64,000 bases of DNA from contig NC_081412.1 of assembly GCF_030272615.1 (NCBI RefSeq), positions 345,902,169 to 345,966,168 of the forward strand, given 5' to 3'. This DNA is from Cryptomeria japonica (taxonomy: Eukaryota > Streptophyta > Pinopsida > Cupressales > Cupressaceae). The notes under the pieces were generated by a model. That model was not told where the DNA came from and made no database searches. It saw nothing but the letters and a program-made list of their open reading frames with translations. Below are positions 41,101 through 49,763 of the stretch, one piece after another (the first letter of the stretch is position 1; each line of letters starts with the position of its first letter). A program made the position numbers and the translations under genes.

Positions 41101-44100
41101 CCTTCGATTGATGGTTCCCATTGTTTTTGGAGGGATTGTGGACTTCCAGAGACAGAATCTGATCTGTAGATGCCAAATCCTTTGCAATGGAAAAGTCCTA
41201 GACAATGCAGGAGTATATAAGAATTTCACATGAGTGCTCTTCATGCTCAAATATTCTGGCATTGTACTCCTTCCAAATGTCCCAGAAGATAAAATAAGGG
41301 AACAGAGTAACCAAGCCTCCGAAATACTAGAGTTCAGGGAGTTTGGCCAAGTTTATCCATTTTTTGACTTATAACTTATCCATTGCTCGATTGTAAGATG
41401 CTGTCTGAAAGTATCAGCAAGTTTGTGTCATTTTGCAACAATGTTCAAATATTTTCTTCTCCCTCAAGGTATAGAGAACAAACCAAATACCCCATCCGTC
41501 CTCATTTTTTAAGAGATGTAGTAATAAAATTTACATGGATAACCAGCCACAAGAAGGATGCTTTTAGACAAGTACAGATTTACTAGATTGCCACCATTTA
41601 GGTTCACAAATTGTAGACTGCCCTATTATATGCTTATATGAAGGTACCATTATACATTGACTTGTACTCATGTTTGCCTAAAGGCATGTGTTTTCCTTTG
41701 CCTTTGTGACAGTACCTGAAACAAGTATGGATGAAAGAAAATTTAATCATATCTCATCTCATATTGTCTCACATTCTTTTACAATATATTGCCAAACAAA
41801 CTAACTATAACCCTAAAGTTCAAACAATGTACATACAAGATCATGATCAGTACTAAAATCAAGATAATGCAATCTTACACCCAATCATTATAAATCAAAA
41901 GATACTATTGATATCATCCTTCTAGTAAAAAATCATGCATTACTTAATTCAGTCTCATGTAAAACAAGCATTAGCCACAACATCATTTGATAACAAAGTA
42001 AATATCAGACCTTACTAAACCACACAAAAAATGGCAGATCTAGAAAGCAACATTGCAGCAATCTAATTTACTTTAAAACCAATTAATTAATGACATACTG
42101 AGCCAATCACATTATGTTGGTAGCCTGATCATCTAAAAGAACCGAAAATAAAAAACATGTGAACAACTCATATTGGTGTCTCTATGCGTGTTTATGTGCA
42201 CAAATGGAATCATAGACTTATAAATACCAACCTGCGTACGGAGCTTGAACTCAGCAGAAAGATCTTCTAAAAGGACACATTTGTGCTTCTACATGGTCAA
42301 CAGAAAAAGTCGGATTCCAGTATAAGAATTAAAAGTCTTCAAATTTTAGTAGCTTCTTTATACAAAATTCAAATAAACCACCATCAGAAAAGAAATTTAG
42401 AATGCCTTTTAACAACTGTTGGCCTTCAGTTGCAAAACTATACACTATATACTAGATTAACATACATGCAAGATTTCATGGTAAGTAGATTCAAGGCTTA
42501 TCAGATATATTAGATTCAGTACAGAACGGATACCTTAAGACAGGCTAATAAATCTGTTACAAAGTAGAGGCTGTTAGAATTGTAAGGCTTTAGCATTTGG
42601 AGTAAAGGTCTTGAAATAGCTTCAAATAAAATGTAAACAAAAATGAAACGTCTCTGGTTATTGACAAAAACTTCATGCTTCTATTTCCAGAGCAATATCA
42701 AATACGTTAAAGGAATGTCCTCCTCTTGACCATAGGGAGAGAGAGTGAGAGAGAGCCAGAAGGAGAGTATCAAGAATTTTCAAGGTCAACAAGGGTACAA
42801 CTTAGTCCATCTAATATTATTAAATTGATGCCAATTTAAACTAAACAATCACATGTAAACAAAAATCACAATCCTATGTTCCACTGTAGGGGACTGACAA
42901 ACATGAAAAGGAGATGCCCAGATGTACCTCTACAATCTTAGAAATGATAATTTAATAAGAATATAAAATGGGGATGGGGATGGGGATGAAGGGATGGGGA
43001 ATGGGTATCGAGGGGTGCAGGAACAAACAGCAAAACCTCCTTTGAAAGCTGATTTTTTCCCAAAACAACCATGTAGATAAAGCAACTCAATGGATAAGCT
43101 TAAAATTCATTGTTGTGCGATACTTGTGTGGCTTTTTCGGTAGTCTTCCTCCTATGGAAGTTGAGATTCATATCATTGTAGCCAATTTATGCTTGTCAGC
43201 CCCTACAATCCATTATATAACTATCTGATATTGTGTAGTCTACAAGTAAAGCCCCTGTAGAGGTTACTTTTTATGTCACCTAATTCTTGGAATCATAGCT
43301 CAAAATCTCAGACTCAACAAAAACTTAGCAGGCCTAGAATTCAATTTATACTCATGACTTGGAAAATTCTCTAAACAGTTAAAAACATAAATTTGTAATA
43401 TAATCTTCAATAACATTGATAAATTGAATTTAGAGAACCCATAAGTACTTTTCCTTCATTTATAGATCAAAAAACAAGTTCAAAACACATCATAGTGTCA
43501 TGATATATCAATATTAATAAAAATTACAAGTTCCTATTCAAAATCTACAAATTTCTTCTACAACTAAAGCTTCTAAGTGGCTAAATAGGTGTCCTGATTC
43601 CCTGAAGCAAGATAGTAATGCTTTCTCTTGAGAAACAATGTCATCCTCAACAAGAGTCTCAAGCATATGATGTGCATCCAATGAAATCTGAAATGTAACC
43701 ACATTAGGTGTAACCAGAGATGTAATCTGAAAAGAAGGGCACATATGACAACTTGAAGCTCCTATTAATTGTTGCCAGACATATGCTATAGTACAACTTA
43801 CCTAAGAATAAATAAACTTAAAATGTTGGATATTTGATGTTTAATAGAGGCTCCATTATGTTGAATTGAACAAACTCGACCATAGTTGCAAATTTCTGTC
43901 TCGAGAATAACTTAGAGAATCAAAAAACAAATATTTTTTTCAATTAATCGGGAAAATGTGGGTTCAAGCTAGGGTTAAGAGTGTACTTAAAAAACTGAAA
44001 ACATTTGATGTAGGGTTAGTTAATGTTGATTAGGGGCAGCAGCATATTTTTGTTTTTGTCATTTTGCAGTTGAACCTTGCCACCTTTGGGCATTTTGTTG

Positions 44101-46164
44101 TAATTTTTATATAATATATATGCACATTAACAATGAAAGCAACTAAATTTTGTTAATTTGTTTGTCAACTCTCGTGTGAAATCTCAATTCAACTCTATAG
44201 TTAGGTATTAATGTCCTATAACATATATATTGAATACCTTATGAATGTTATCATATGAAAATTTGAGATTCCTGTTTTTTTAAACTTCCTTTTTCTTTAA
44301 ATAGCTGTCCCCTGCCATCCCCTAAAAATAGCCTCCCCAAAAATGGGTCTTGGTAACACTTCCTCCCATGCCTTGCTGTCCTTGTCCCAAAAACTTGGTG
44401 TAACATAGATATCAAATTGTATTACTTGAAAGATCATGATCACTGCACGGACAAAGCCCACATTGATGTTGCACTTGGTCTTACTCATTGATATATATCT
44501 TTGTCTGTCCTCTTACTACCATCTTCTAAAATTCTGTTCTTTGGTACCTCGCCTCTTTGCTTGCTAAAAGCTATTGTATGCTTTGTTTGCATTGCAATAT
44601 GCTTACTTTATGTTATGAACTCTATATATATTTTCTACTTTATTTGTAACTTTTATTTTTCTGCGTATGTGTTTGACAGTAATATCATTAATAAAATAGG
44701 CTAAGAATTCATTAATAAAATACAATCCTTCAGGTAGACACAGCAATACTTGTTGACTAAAAAGCTGCAACATAAAAAAGATACTCTTCCTTTCTCATAG
44801 ACAATCAGAAGAATTTGCTGCTTTGATCTGACTATTCTCTTCCCATTGTGATTTTCATTACACTAAGGAATTAAACATTGCAACCTTATACACATGTGGT
44901 CATCTGTTTGCATTTTCCATCATATCATTTGACAATACTTGAGCTAAAATGTTTTAAAAGCAACTGCCTGGCCTCAAATCTCAGAAGGATAGCAAGTTAT
45001 TGTCATTACAGATTAGTTTCAGATCTATTATTAAAGTATGACAAACGTTACAAAAATGAATTGACAATCACAGTAATAACTTTTCAAAAGAAACGAATTT
45101 ACAAATTGACATTTTTATTGAAAATCCCACTGATATTTGTGTCTAGATGTGTTTCAATGTATAGAAACAATAAAAAGAATACACTTTCCTGCACTGTTGA
45201 CCAGCCTTGAAATCTGCCAAAATCATCTAAAAGTACAGTGAATGAAAATTTGGCATGCAAGTAGCATAAAAATATGACACACCACAACTTTATTATTGCC
45301 AACTACAGTACATCAAGAAGCTTATAAATGACTTTACTACATGAGCATACATGTTTTGAGAGCATAGCCAATGGATGGACTCACTCAACTAAATTGTTTT
45401 AAATTGATTATTAAACAAATGCAAAAGAAACAAAGAAGTCACCTTGATATATTCAACAAAATCAAAGAGAAGCCCTTGACCACCACGTTGCATTTCCTCC
45501 TCTGCTGTGCCTTCTGTATCAACTGAGAAGGCATCTTTCCATCTCTCGAATTCTGCATTTGTAGCTTCTTCTTCTTTTGCTTTTTGTGCTTGTGCCTCTT
45601 CTTCCTAGATCATCACCAGCAAAATTATATTCAGGTCAGTTGTTAGATGTTGAAAACTTGAAACCTTAACATCTCAGGCTAAATTTCGATTCTTTCTCCT
45701 GCATATGATAAATAACTATATTGCAAATAGTACCTTTCTACGCTCTTCAGCTTCACGTTCCTCATCCTTTCGATGCCGCATTTCAGCATACCTATCCTGC
45801 TTCATTCTTTGAACTTCATGTGCTCCTTCTTCTGCCTTGTGAGGATAAATCAAAGAATAGTTCAATCAATGTCCTCAATGTTAAGCAGAAAAAAAAATTA
45901 AAACAAAATATGATTTACAAGAAAACCGTCACATGCATGTGCACGCACACACAGATAAATGCACACACACACACACATTTACAAAATTTCTTCAACTGAT
46001 CTAAGAAAAAGGCACTACTTTTTTAAGATTATCCATAATCAGTAGCAAACAGGGAGGTATTAATACCTGTCTCCGGGCTTCCCTCTCTTGCCTTTTCATT
46101 TCTTTCTTCTTGGATGATTTTGACGCATAATACTCAGCTTCCTGCACCTCTTCATCATCCTCAT
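22935..46164 (-). CDS. DDRGK1: DDRGK domain-containing protein (DDRGK1/UFBP1), C-terminal ~230 residues, six exons
   Basis: Coding exons on the minus strand: 46,164-46,067; 45,835-45,734; 45,604-45,443; 42,288-42,232; 23,363-23,327; 23,170-22,935. All internal borders are GT-AG and phases match, giving one continuous frame of about 230 codons. The product begins with an acidic run (DEDDEEVQ), has a long Lys/Glu/Arg-rich helix (KKKEMKRQEREARRQ, RKDEEREAEERRK), then DFVEYIK, CVLLEDLSAEFKLRTQ and the family signature MDDRGKYIYISLEEM with QGRVSIAHLASKSN. In the family, DDRGK1 is an ER-membrane protein that recruits the UFM1 ligase UFL1 for ribosome UFMylation and ER quality control. Known homologues are about 300 residues; the N-terminal membrane anchor exon is missing here, and the first exon seen starts in the middle of a codon, so at least one exon lies further upstream. 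No break was found, so it looks functional. Introns of 231, 129, 3,154, 18,868 and 156 bp. Confidence 0.93.
23327..23363 (-). CDS. DDRGK1: DDRGK1 37-nt micro-exon (DCINRIFALEKM)
   Basis: Acceptor TTTTGTAG ends at 23,364 and donor GTAAGT starts at 23,326. Encodes DCINRIFALEKM plus one base of a Gly codon that the next exon completes. It lies between an 18.9-kb and a 156-bp intron and is too short for open-frame searches. Confidence 0.92.
23364..29094. other. DDRGK1 giant intron, left part: no intact gene seen
   Basis: AT-rich intron DNA. Phrases with ACTC/GAGTC near 24,600-24,670 and 27,070-27,190 resemble pieces of the CATAGTT-ended elements. On the minus strand between about 26,950 and 25,950 short open frames (for example 26,464-26,282) may be remnants of an unknown coding sequence, but no domain is recognisable. 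Confidence 0.4.
29095..30265. mobile_element. hAT-like non-autonomous element, 1.17 kb
   Basis: Left end CATAGTTACAAGACACGGAC. The reverse complement of the right end reads CCCCATAGTTATAGGACTCG, an imperfect terminal inverted repeat. The flanks CTCACAAG (29,087-29,094) and CCCACAAG (30,266-30,273) match in 7 of 8 bases, as expected for a hAT 8-bp target duplication. Both subterminal regions are crowded with ACTCGG/GAGTC motifs, typical transposase-binding-type repeats. The interior has no transposase. It sits in the DDRGK1 intron. Confidence 0.6.
29452..29491. repeat. 13-bp perfect inverted repeat inside the hAT-like element
   Basis: ACAATGCTCCTCT (29,452-29,464) and AGAGGAGCATTGT (29,479-29,491) are exact complements. 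Direct repeats of GCTTAGAGGAGC lie on both sides (near 29,411 and 29,518). Confidence 0.85.
30530..31640 (+). pseudogene. Retrotransposon gag remnant with CCHC zinc knuckle
   Basis: The stretch reads in drifting frames as a Lys/Glu-rich, helical gag-like protein. The clearest signal is at 31,559-31,600, a CX2CX4HX4C zinc knuckle (C-xK-C-NKWG-H-LARN-C) with one in-frame TAG inside. CCHC knuckles of gag bind retroelement RNA in virus-like particles. Numerous stops and frameshifts show it is dead; family assignment (copia versus gypsy) is open. It lies in the DDRGK1 intron. Confidence 0.5.
31672..32230. repeat. AT-rich dispersed repeat starting CTAAGTCACAAGGTT
   Basis: The first ~110 bases match 46,571-46,680 closely (CTAAGTCACAAGGTT, then GTTCGRCAACAATAAAATTTG and GTTCAGCAAGGTAAAAAA), and both continue into very AT-rich DNA. 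The other copy has an inverted CCTTGTGAC at its right end, so a TIR element is plausible. The right end of this copy was not found. Confidence 0.5.
33286..33671. mobile_element. 386-bp hAT-type MITE with perfect 8-bp target duplication
   Basis: Left end CTACGTTACCC and right end GGGTAACATAG form 11-bp terminal inverted repeats with one mismatch. Both are flanked by CATTGCAC (33,278-33,285 and 33,672-33,679), a perfect 8-bp target duplication, the hallmark of hAT insertions. The interior has clustered GGGGAC/GTCCCC motifs near each end and no transposase. A similar right end (CCCATGCC...TTGGTGTAACATAG) lies near 44,360-44,407. Confidence 0.85.
34195..35400 (+). pseudogene. hAT transposase pseudogene (DUF659-type)
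   Basis: From about 34,257 the frame reads INEAPKSYKGPSFEKVYNTL, then LRPIRDLWIETRISIVSDG, LITDIALSPKGAMFSKEMD, FIANILCQAIDEVGP and, after a frame change, an IFWTPYAVHSLNLML segment; this order is characteristic of the DUF659 region of plant hAT transposases. A plausible intron (34,828-34,928; AAG|GTAAGT to TTTCAAATAG) precedes VAKTRFAS-like sequence, and 35,230-35,370 reads as a late transposase segment (TTPLHLAFALSPKYYS). hAT transposases cut and paste DNA through an RNase-H-like catalytic domain. Several TGA codons and frameshifts make it inactive. The C-terminal dimerisation domain is missing or unrecognisable. Confidence 0.75.
35690..36213 (+). pseudogene. LINE ORF2 3' end, truncated
   Basis: The frame at 35,692-36,009 reads IAHIRTSSHQLRCETGRW followed by a Cys pair (CSYC), then after a frame change YIMECSTYKDIW. 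This matches the zinc-binding C-terminal tail that follows the reverse transcriptase in plant LINE ORF2 proteins. The 3' trailer with GGCGTTATTAAAAA at about 36,185 and ATTCATTCATTC follows. The copy is 5'-truncated, usual for LINE insertions; a frameshift near 35,945 also disables it. It is unrelated to the minus-strand ORF1 remnant at 2-3.5 kb by position. Confidence 0.6.
36974..38247 (-). mobile_element. TRIM-like short LTR retrotransposon, 1.27 kb
   Basis: Direct repeats at 36,974-37,150 and 38,073-38,247 (~176 bp) are the LTRs. Read on the minus strand, the 5' LTR (38,247-38,073) ends in CA and is immediately followed by TGGTATCAGAGCCAGC (38,072 downwards), the classic primer-binding site for initiator methionine tRNA. 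A polypurine tract AAGGGAGG directly precedes the 3' LTR. Flanks GAACC (36,969-36,973) and GAATC (38,248-38,252) are a 4/5 target duplication. The interior is noncoding, with a repeated GATTTTGCAAAAA-type motif. No gag or pol is present, so it would have to move with help from an autonomous element. Confidence 0.8.
37024..37507. repeat. 240-bp tandem duplication inside the TRIM-like element
   Basis: Units at 37,024-37,263 and 37,264-37,507, offset exactly 240 bp and nearly identical. Each carries most of the 3' LTR, the polypurine tract and part of the interior, so the element has an extra partial LTR. Confidence 0.9.
38685..39975 (+). pseudogene. Ty1/copia polyprotein remnant (reverse transcriptase and RNase H)
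   Basis: 38,685-38,930 reads AIDYEETFA, then QTDVKSTFLNKDLEKEIY and HLVCQFLKPLYEL, the conserved RVT_2 core of copia reverse transcriptase (GIDYEETFAPV, DVKSAFLNG, LYGLKQ in intact elements). Near 39,030 a weak VHADNLVI segment matches the YVDD-type catalytic motif but the tyrosine and both aspartates are not intact. 39,400-39,960 holds RNase H pieces: QPNLVHWQATK, AGSVDTQRSA, QSKKQ and a TKHIEVH-like stretch. A purine-rich tract AAGTAGGGAGGA at about 39,952 then leads into a presumed LTR. Multiple stops and frameshifts show it is inactive. It lies in the DDRGK1 intron, in the opposite orientation to the gene. Confidence 0.7.
39715..40575 (+). repeat. Duplicated 3' end of the copia element
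   Basis: 39,715-40,073 (end of RNase H, polypurine tract and start of the LTR) is repeated at 40,239-40,575 with scattered differences, sharing CACCAAGCACATTGAGGTTC and GTACAAATTGGCATTTATTT. The presumed LTR runs to about 40,680. Confidence 0.8.
40681..42231. other. DDRGK1 giant intron, right part: nothing recognised
   Basis: Intronic sequence between the copia LTR and the exon at 42,232. No coding region or repeat border is supported. Confidence 0.4.
42232..42288 (-). CDS. DDRGK1: DDRGK1 57-nt exon (KHKCVLLEDLSAEFKLRTQ)
   Basis: Acceptor CATGTAG and donor CAG|GTTGG border exactly 19 codons. The sequence matches the start of the winged-helix region that follows the EYIK helix in this family. 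Confidence 0.93.
42969..43000. repeat. (GGGGAT)n simple repeat
   Basis: About four GGGGAT units followed by imperfect ones to 43,008, in the 3.2-kb intron of DDRGK1. The G-rich character resembles the ends of the GTTACCC-type hAT MITE, so it may be a MITE remnant. Confidence 0.6.
43291..43880. repeat. Remnant of a CATAGTT/ACTC-type hAT-like element
   Basis: CATAGCTCAAAATCTCAGACTC at 43,291 and the following ~200 bases parallel the left part of the element at 21,774 (ACAAAAACTTAG, ACATAAATTT, ATTCTTCAA-type phrases in the same order). A second CATAGTTGCAAATTTC end lies at 43,881. The right border of neither was resolved. Confidence 0.4.
45443..45604 (-). CDS. DDRGK1: DDRGK1 162-nt exon
   Basis: 54 codons between acceptor GATCTAG and donor AAG|GTGACT. 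Encodes the end of the charged helix (QKAKEEEATNAEFERWKDAF), an acidic link and LLFDFVEYIK, the segment before the C-terminal domain. Confidence 0.95.
45734..45835 (-). CDS. DDRGK1: DDRGK1 102-nt exon
   Basis: 34 codons between acceptor CTCACAAG and donor AAG|GTACTA. Encodes the charged helix with KQDRYAEMRHRKDEEREAEE. Confidence 0.95.
45941..45980. repeat. (CA)n microsatellite in a DDRGK1 intron
   Basis: Interrupted CA run in the 231-bp intron between 45,836 and 46,066. Confidence 0.8.
46067..46164 (-). CDS. DDRGK1: DDRGK1 98-nt exon, most upstream one found
   Basis: Acceptor TGCTAG ends at 46,165 and donor CAG|GTATTA follows 46,067. The first two bases complete an Asp codon begun in an exon not found. 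Encodes EDDEEVQEAEYYASKSSKKK and an Arg/Lys-rich stretch. Confidence 0.9.
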
Positions 46165-46570
46165 CTAGCATCATGAAAAGATGGTTGGTTTCCAAAAACT
46201 GAGAATGTTTGTGAGCAATATAAACAAACTGCAGGAGTTTCAGAAGGCAGTGATCTCTACCCCCTGCAAAGCATTGACCTAAACTGGAAAAACCAATTTA
46301 ACTCTAAAGATGCAATTATTTGTGAGTCCTACTAAACCCAAGAATGAGTTCACTATATGTTCATCACAAAACATACTCTACATGGCCATCATTTTATTAC
46401 TCTTTGTCAACAGCCTATAGGAGAACTAAGATTAAAAGTTCATGTCACCAAGTAACTCAATGATCCATCCAATCCAATAATAAAAAACTGTAGTAATCCT
46501 CAAAAGTAGATTGAATGGATATTTCTCCATGGTAGCAATCCAATGCCATCCTAACTAGAGAAACTCAAAC

Positions 46571-47275
46571 CTAAGTCACAAGGTTTGAATTCGAGTTCAA
46601 GTTCGGCAACAATAAAATTTGAATAAAGTTCAGCAAGGTAAAAAACTTGAATAAATTCGCCCCATATAATTTTAATTTTTTTTTAAATATAAGTAATAAA
46701 TCCATAAAATTATCAAGAGTACACTATTGCTAAATAGATACGAAATCATTAATTAACTTTTATTTTAAAAATTAAAATATATACATTTTTTTAATTTTTA
46801 ACTATAAAAAACAAAATTAAAATATCAAACTCTATTTTGAAAAACTAAAAACAAATAAAAACACTAAAATTTATTTTTAAAAACATAAAATAAATTATAT
46901 TTTAACTTTTAAAAGCTAAAAAAATATAATTTAATTCTGTTTTAAAACACATAGTTAATAAGTAAAATAAAACATATGTTTTTAACTACTCTCATTATAA
47001 AAATATAAAATCATTTTTTGCGATTTTCTAAAATATTTCTTAGCCCTTCAATTTTTTTTAATCTTCCTAACGTGAATGCCTCCGGTTCTCTGACTCACAC
47101 GAATATCTTTGGTTCTCCTTCAAACTTTGCAAATTTGTTGTGTCCTAGGCTCCTAGCCACAGATTTTACCGTTTTTACCGTACGAAATTTGAAATGAATT
47201 TTATTAATTTTTTACAGGTTTGCCAAATTTCGAATATGAAGTCGAAAATTCGGTGAACCTTGTGACACAAACACA
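46571..47275. mobile_element. AT-rich element with GTCACAAGGTT inverted ends
   Basis: Left end CTAAGTCACAAGGTTTGAA; right end (reverse complement from about 47,275) TGTGTCACAAGGTTCACCG, sharing GTCACAAGGTT. The left part matches 31,672-31,790. No coding region. No clear target duplication was found, so class and exact borders are uncertain. Confidence 0.45.
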
Positions 47276-49760
47276 AACAACTAGATCCATGGAGAGATGG
47301 CTTGCTTTGGAGTGCTCCAGTTACCTCCATGAAGTGGACCTCCAAAACAGGCCATCCTGAATGGAGAATAAAAGCACTTCTTCAAAGACCAAGGAATCAC
47401 CAGCATAGATCCTATAAATTGTTACTATAGGGGAATTCACACTAGAGCCTTTCTGTGCATGCAACAATAATAAAAAATCCAATTATTCTTACAAAAATCC
47501 AGCTGATCAAAATGTGAAATTATACAGAGTTCATCTTTTAGCAGCTATAATGCTAAAATAAATCAGTTGATTGTGCTATTCTGAATTTCATGTGGAAATT
47601 CATAGTTGGATATGAAACAATTCAGTTTTCCACTCCATGACTAGTTCAAACTTTAGAATTATCCATAATTCTGAAATTGCTTCATTTCAGCTATTATAAA
47701 TGGGGGTGAAATTGCACTTTAGGATCAAAAGGAATGAAAAAATTATGTTTGAAAAGCAGCTGTTAAATGGCTATGTCTAAGTATTTGTACTGATGTTCTC
47801 AACTCACTATATGATTAAAGAAACGTACACAAAGCAATGACAATTAAACAGAGTACCACAAGGTTTGAATATTAGCCAAGAAGGTGCCATGGATAAAATT
47901 TGACTAAGGAGTAAGAAGCAAGTGATCATGAAATTGCTCGAGCCACTACCTCCTTGACATATTCTGCTAGCATACCATGCCTACAAGCCAGCAGATTTTT
48001 TTTCTAGTTAATGAATGTTCAAAAAGGATTGTTTTATGTATGTACTATGACATATTGTTTGCAAGCTTGGGCTTGGCAAAACCCATCAGACCCAAATTTG
48101 ACTCTGACTGAGCAACTCAGCAACTCAGCAAAACTCAGCAACTTAAAAAAAAAAAAAAATTCGTAACTCAAAAAATCAGCGACTTATAAAAAGATAATTC
48201 GATTTAAAACTCAGAAAAATTTGGTGTGAACAAGTTTCCCCAACAGACTCAACACAAATTTGCAATCTATGGTATGATGTATAAAAAGATCTTTTAAATG
48301 AAAATATATATTAATTTTTCCCCTCCAAAATCATTTTGCCCTTAAACCAAAAAACGAGGAAACATACTTTTATCTTTAAATAATGGTTTATTAGAAAAGT
48401 AACTATGGAATGTGTTGTTGCCCAATTTTGTACTTGAAGATTTTTTTCTGAAATGAGAAATTCCAGGACATGAGTTCACCATTTTGACTCAATCTCTTCA
48501 TAGCAAAGCATGTCAGGGAAACGGTACCTTATAAAAGAGGGCCTTCTCTTCTCACTTTTGGCTTTGCAAGGCCATGCAGAGCTTCCCCAAGGTTCTTCAT
48601 AAGCCAGAGATATTCAATACCCATGAAGATCTACAAGCAAACAGGACCCTACTAATGCCAGGATACCCAATTAGTTGTCACTAGCAGTCCTATGCATCCA
48701 TTCAGTTAACATCATCTGGTATTTCCTTCATAACATGGACCCTTATGATCAGCAGTTAGTAGAATTTGTGAATACAAGATCCCTTGAAACAATACAGATT
48801 TACTTGAAGATTAAAATAGAAATGGATTCAATTTATTTATATAATTTCATCATAGAATCCTTATTGTGCCAGAAATGAAATTTCATTTAGACAAGGTTTG
48901 ATGAAAATCATAGAATATAGACCAGTGGCAGACTCCATTGGGCAGAATGATGAAAAGATCATCAAATTATCAAGTGAGTTATTCTTAATGTGCTTAATAT
49001 TCACTCAATACGCATCAGACAAACATGAGATCTATACAAGAATTTTACTAGCATTCAAATCCAAATCACATTCAAAAGAAACAAAGAAATTCCATCAAAG
49101 GATAATAGTTTCAATAGTAATCTGAAAATAAACTTTACATTAAATATGAGAGCCTTACCAGTGGTTTGATCTTTCAAAACAGATAAATAATCACAGATTG
49201 ATATAATGACCCAGGATCAATTATCATTGATACCCTATGACATCCCCCAACTTGTAGTTGTTAAACTTTGACAGAGTTTCTCAGCCAGACCATTCAGATC
49301 TATTCACATAGGACTCCCTGATAAAATGACTCTCTACAGGACTTTGCAAGCTTTTGGCATCTAGAGGTTGAGATGTGTGGAGGACAGAGCTCATCCGATT
49401 GCAGAGGAAAAAAATCCTTAGAGCTAACTATTTATATCTTGGAAGAGCAGTTCTTACCCAATAGGTAATTGACATTTGTCACTTTCATTCCCTTTACTTG
49501 CATGCTCCTTTTGCATGACACCAAAAAGAAACCAAGGTAAACAGTTAGGCACATGTTTGTAACTTTTCAAGCTCCCAACCATGCGTAAACATTCACTTGT
49601 ACACACTATATACATTAAATACATAATGATTCAAGTATTGGTCAACGTATATGTTTAATGTGCCTCTGCAAAGCACATAACTATCTAACCTATAGAAGAA
49701 TTGGTCAAACAAAACATAACCATACAAAAAAAAGGACAGAAAGGATAAACATAGAGTTGA
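47276..49760. other. AT-rich DNA, no gene seen
   Basis: Contains a short run of repeated CAACTCAG near 48,113-48,143 followed by an A-tract, and ACTC-rich phrases like those of the hAT-like element ends. No coding sequence is supported; the missing DDRGK1 5' exon was looked for here and not recognised. Confidence 0.4.
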
Positions 49761-49763
49761 ATG

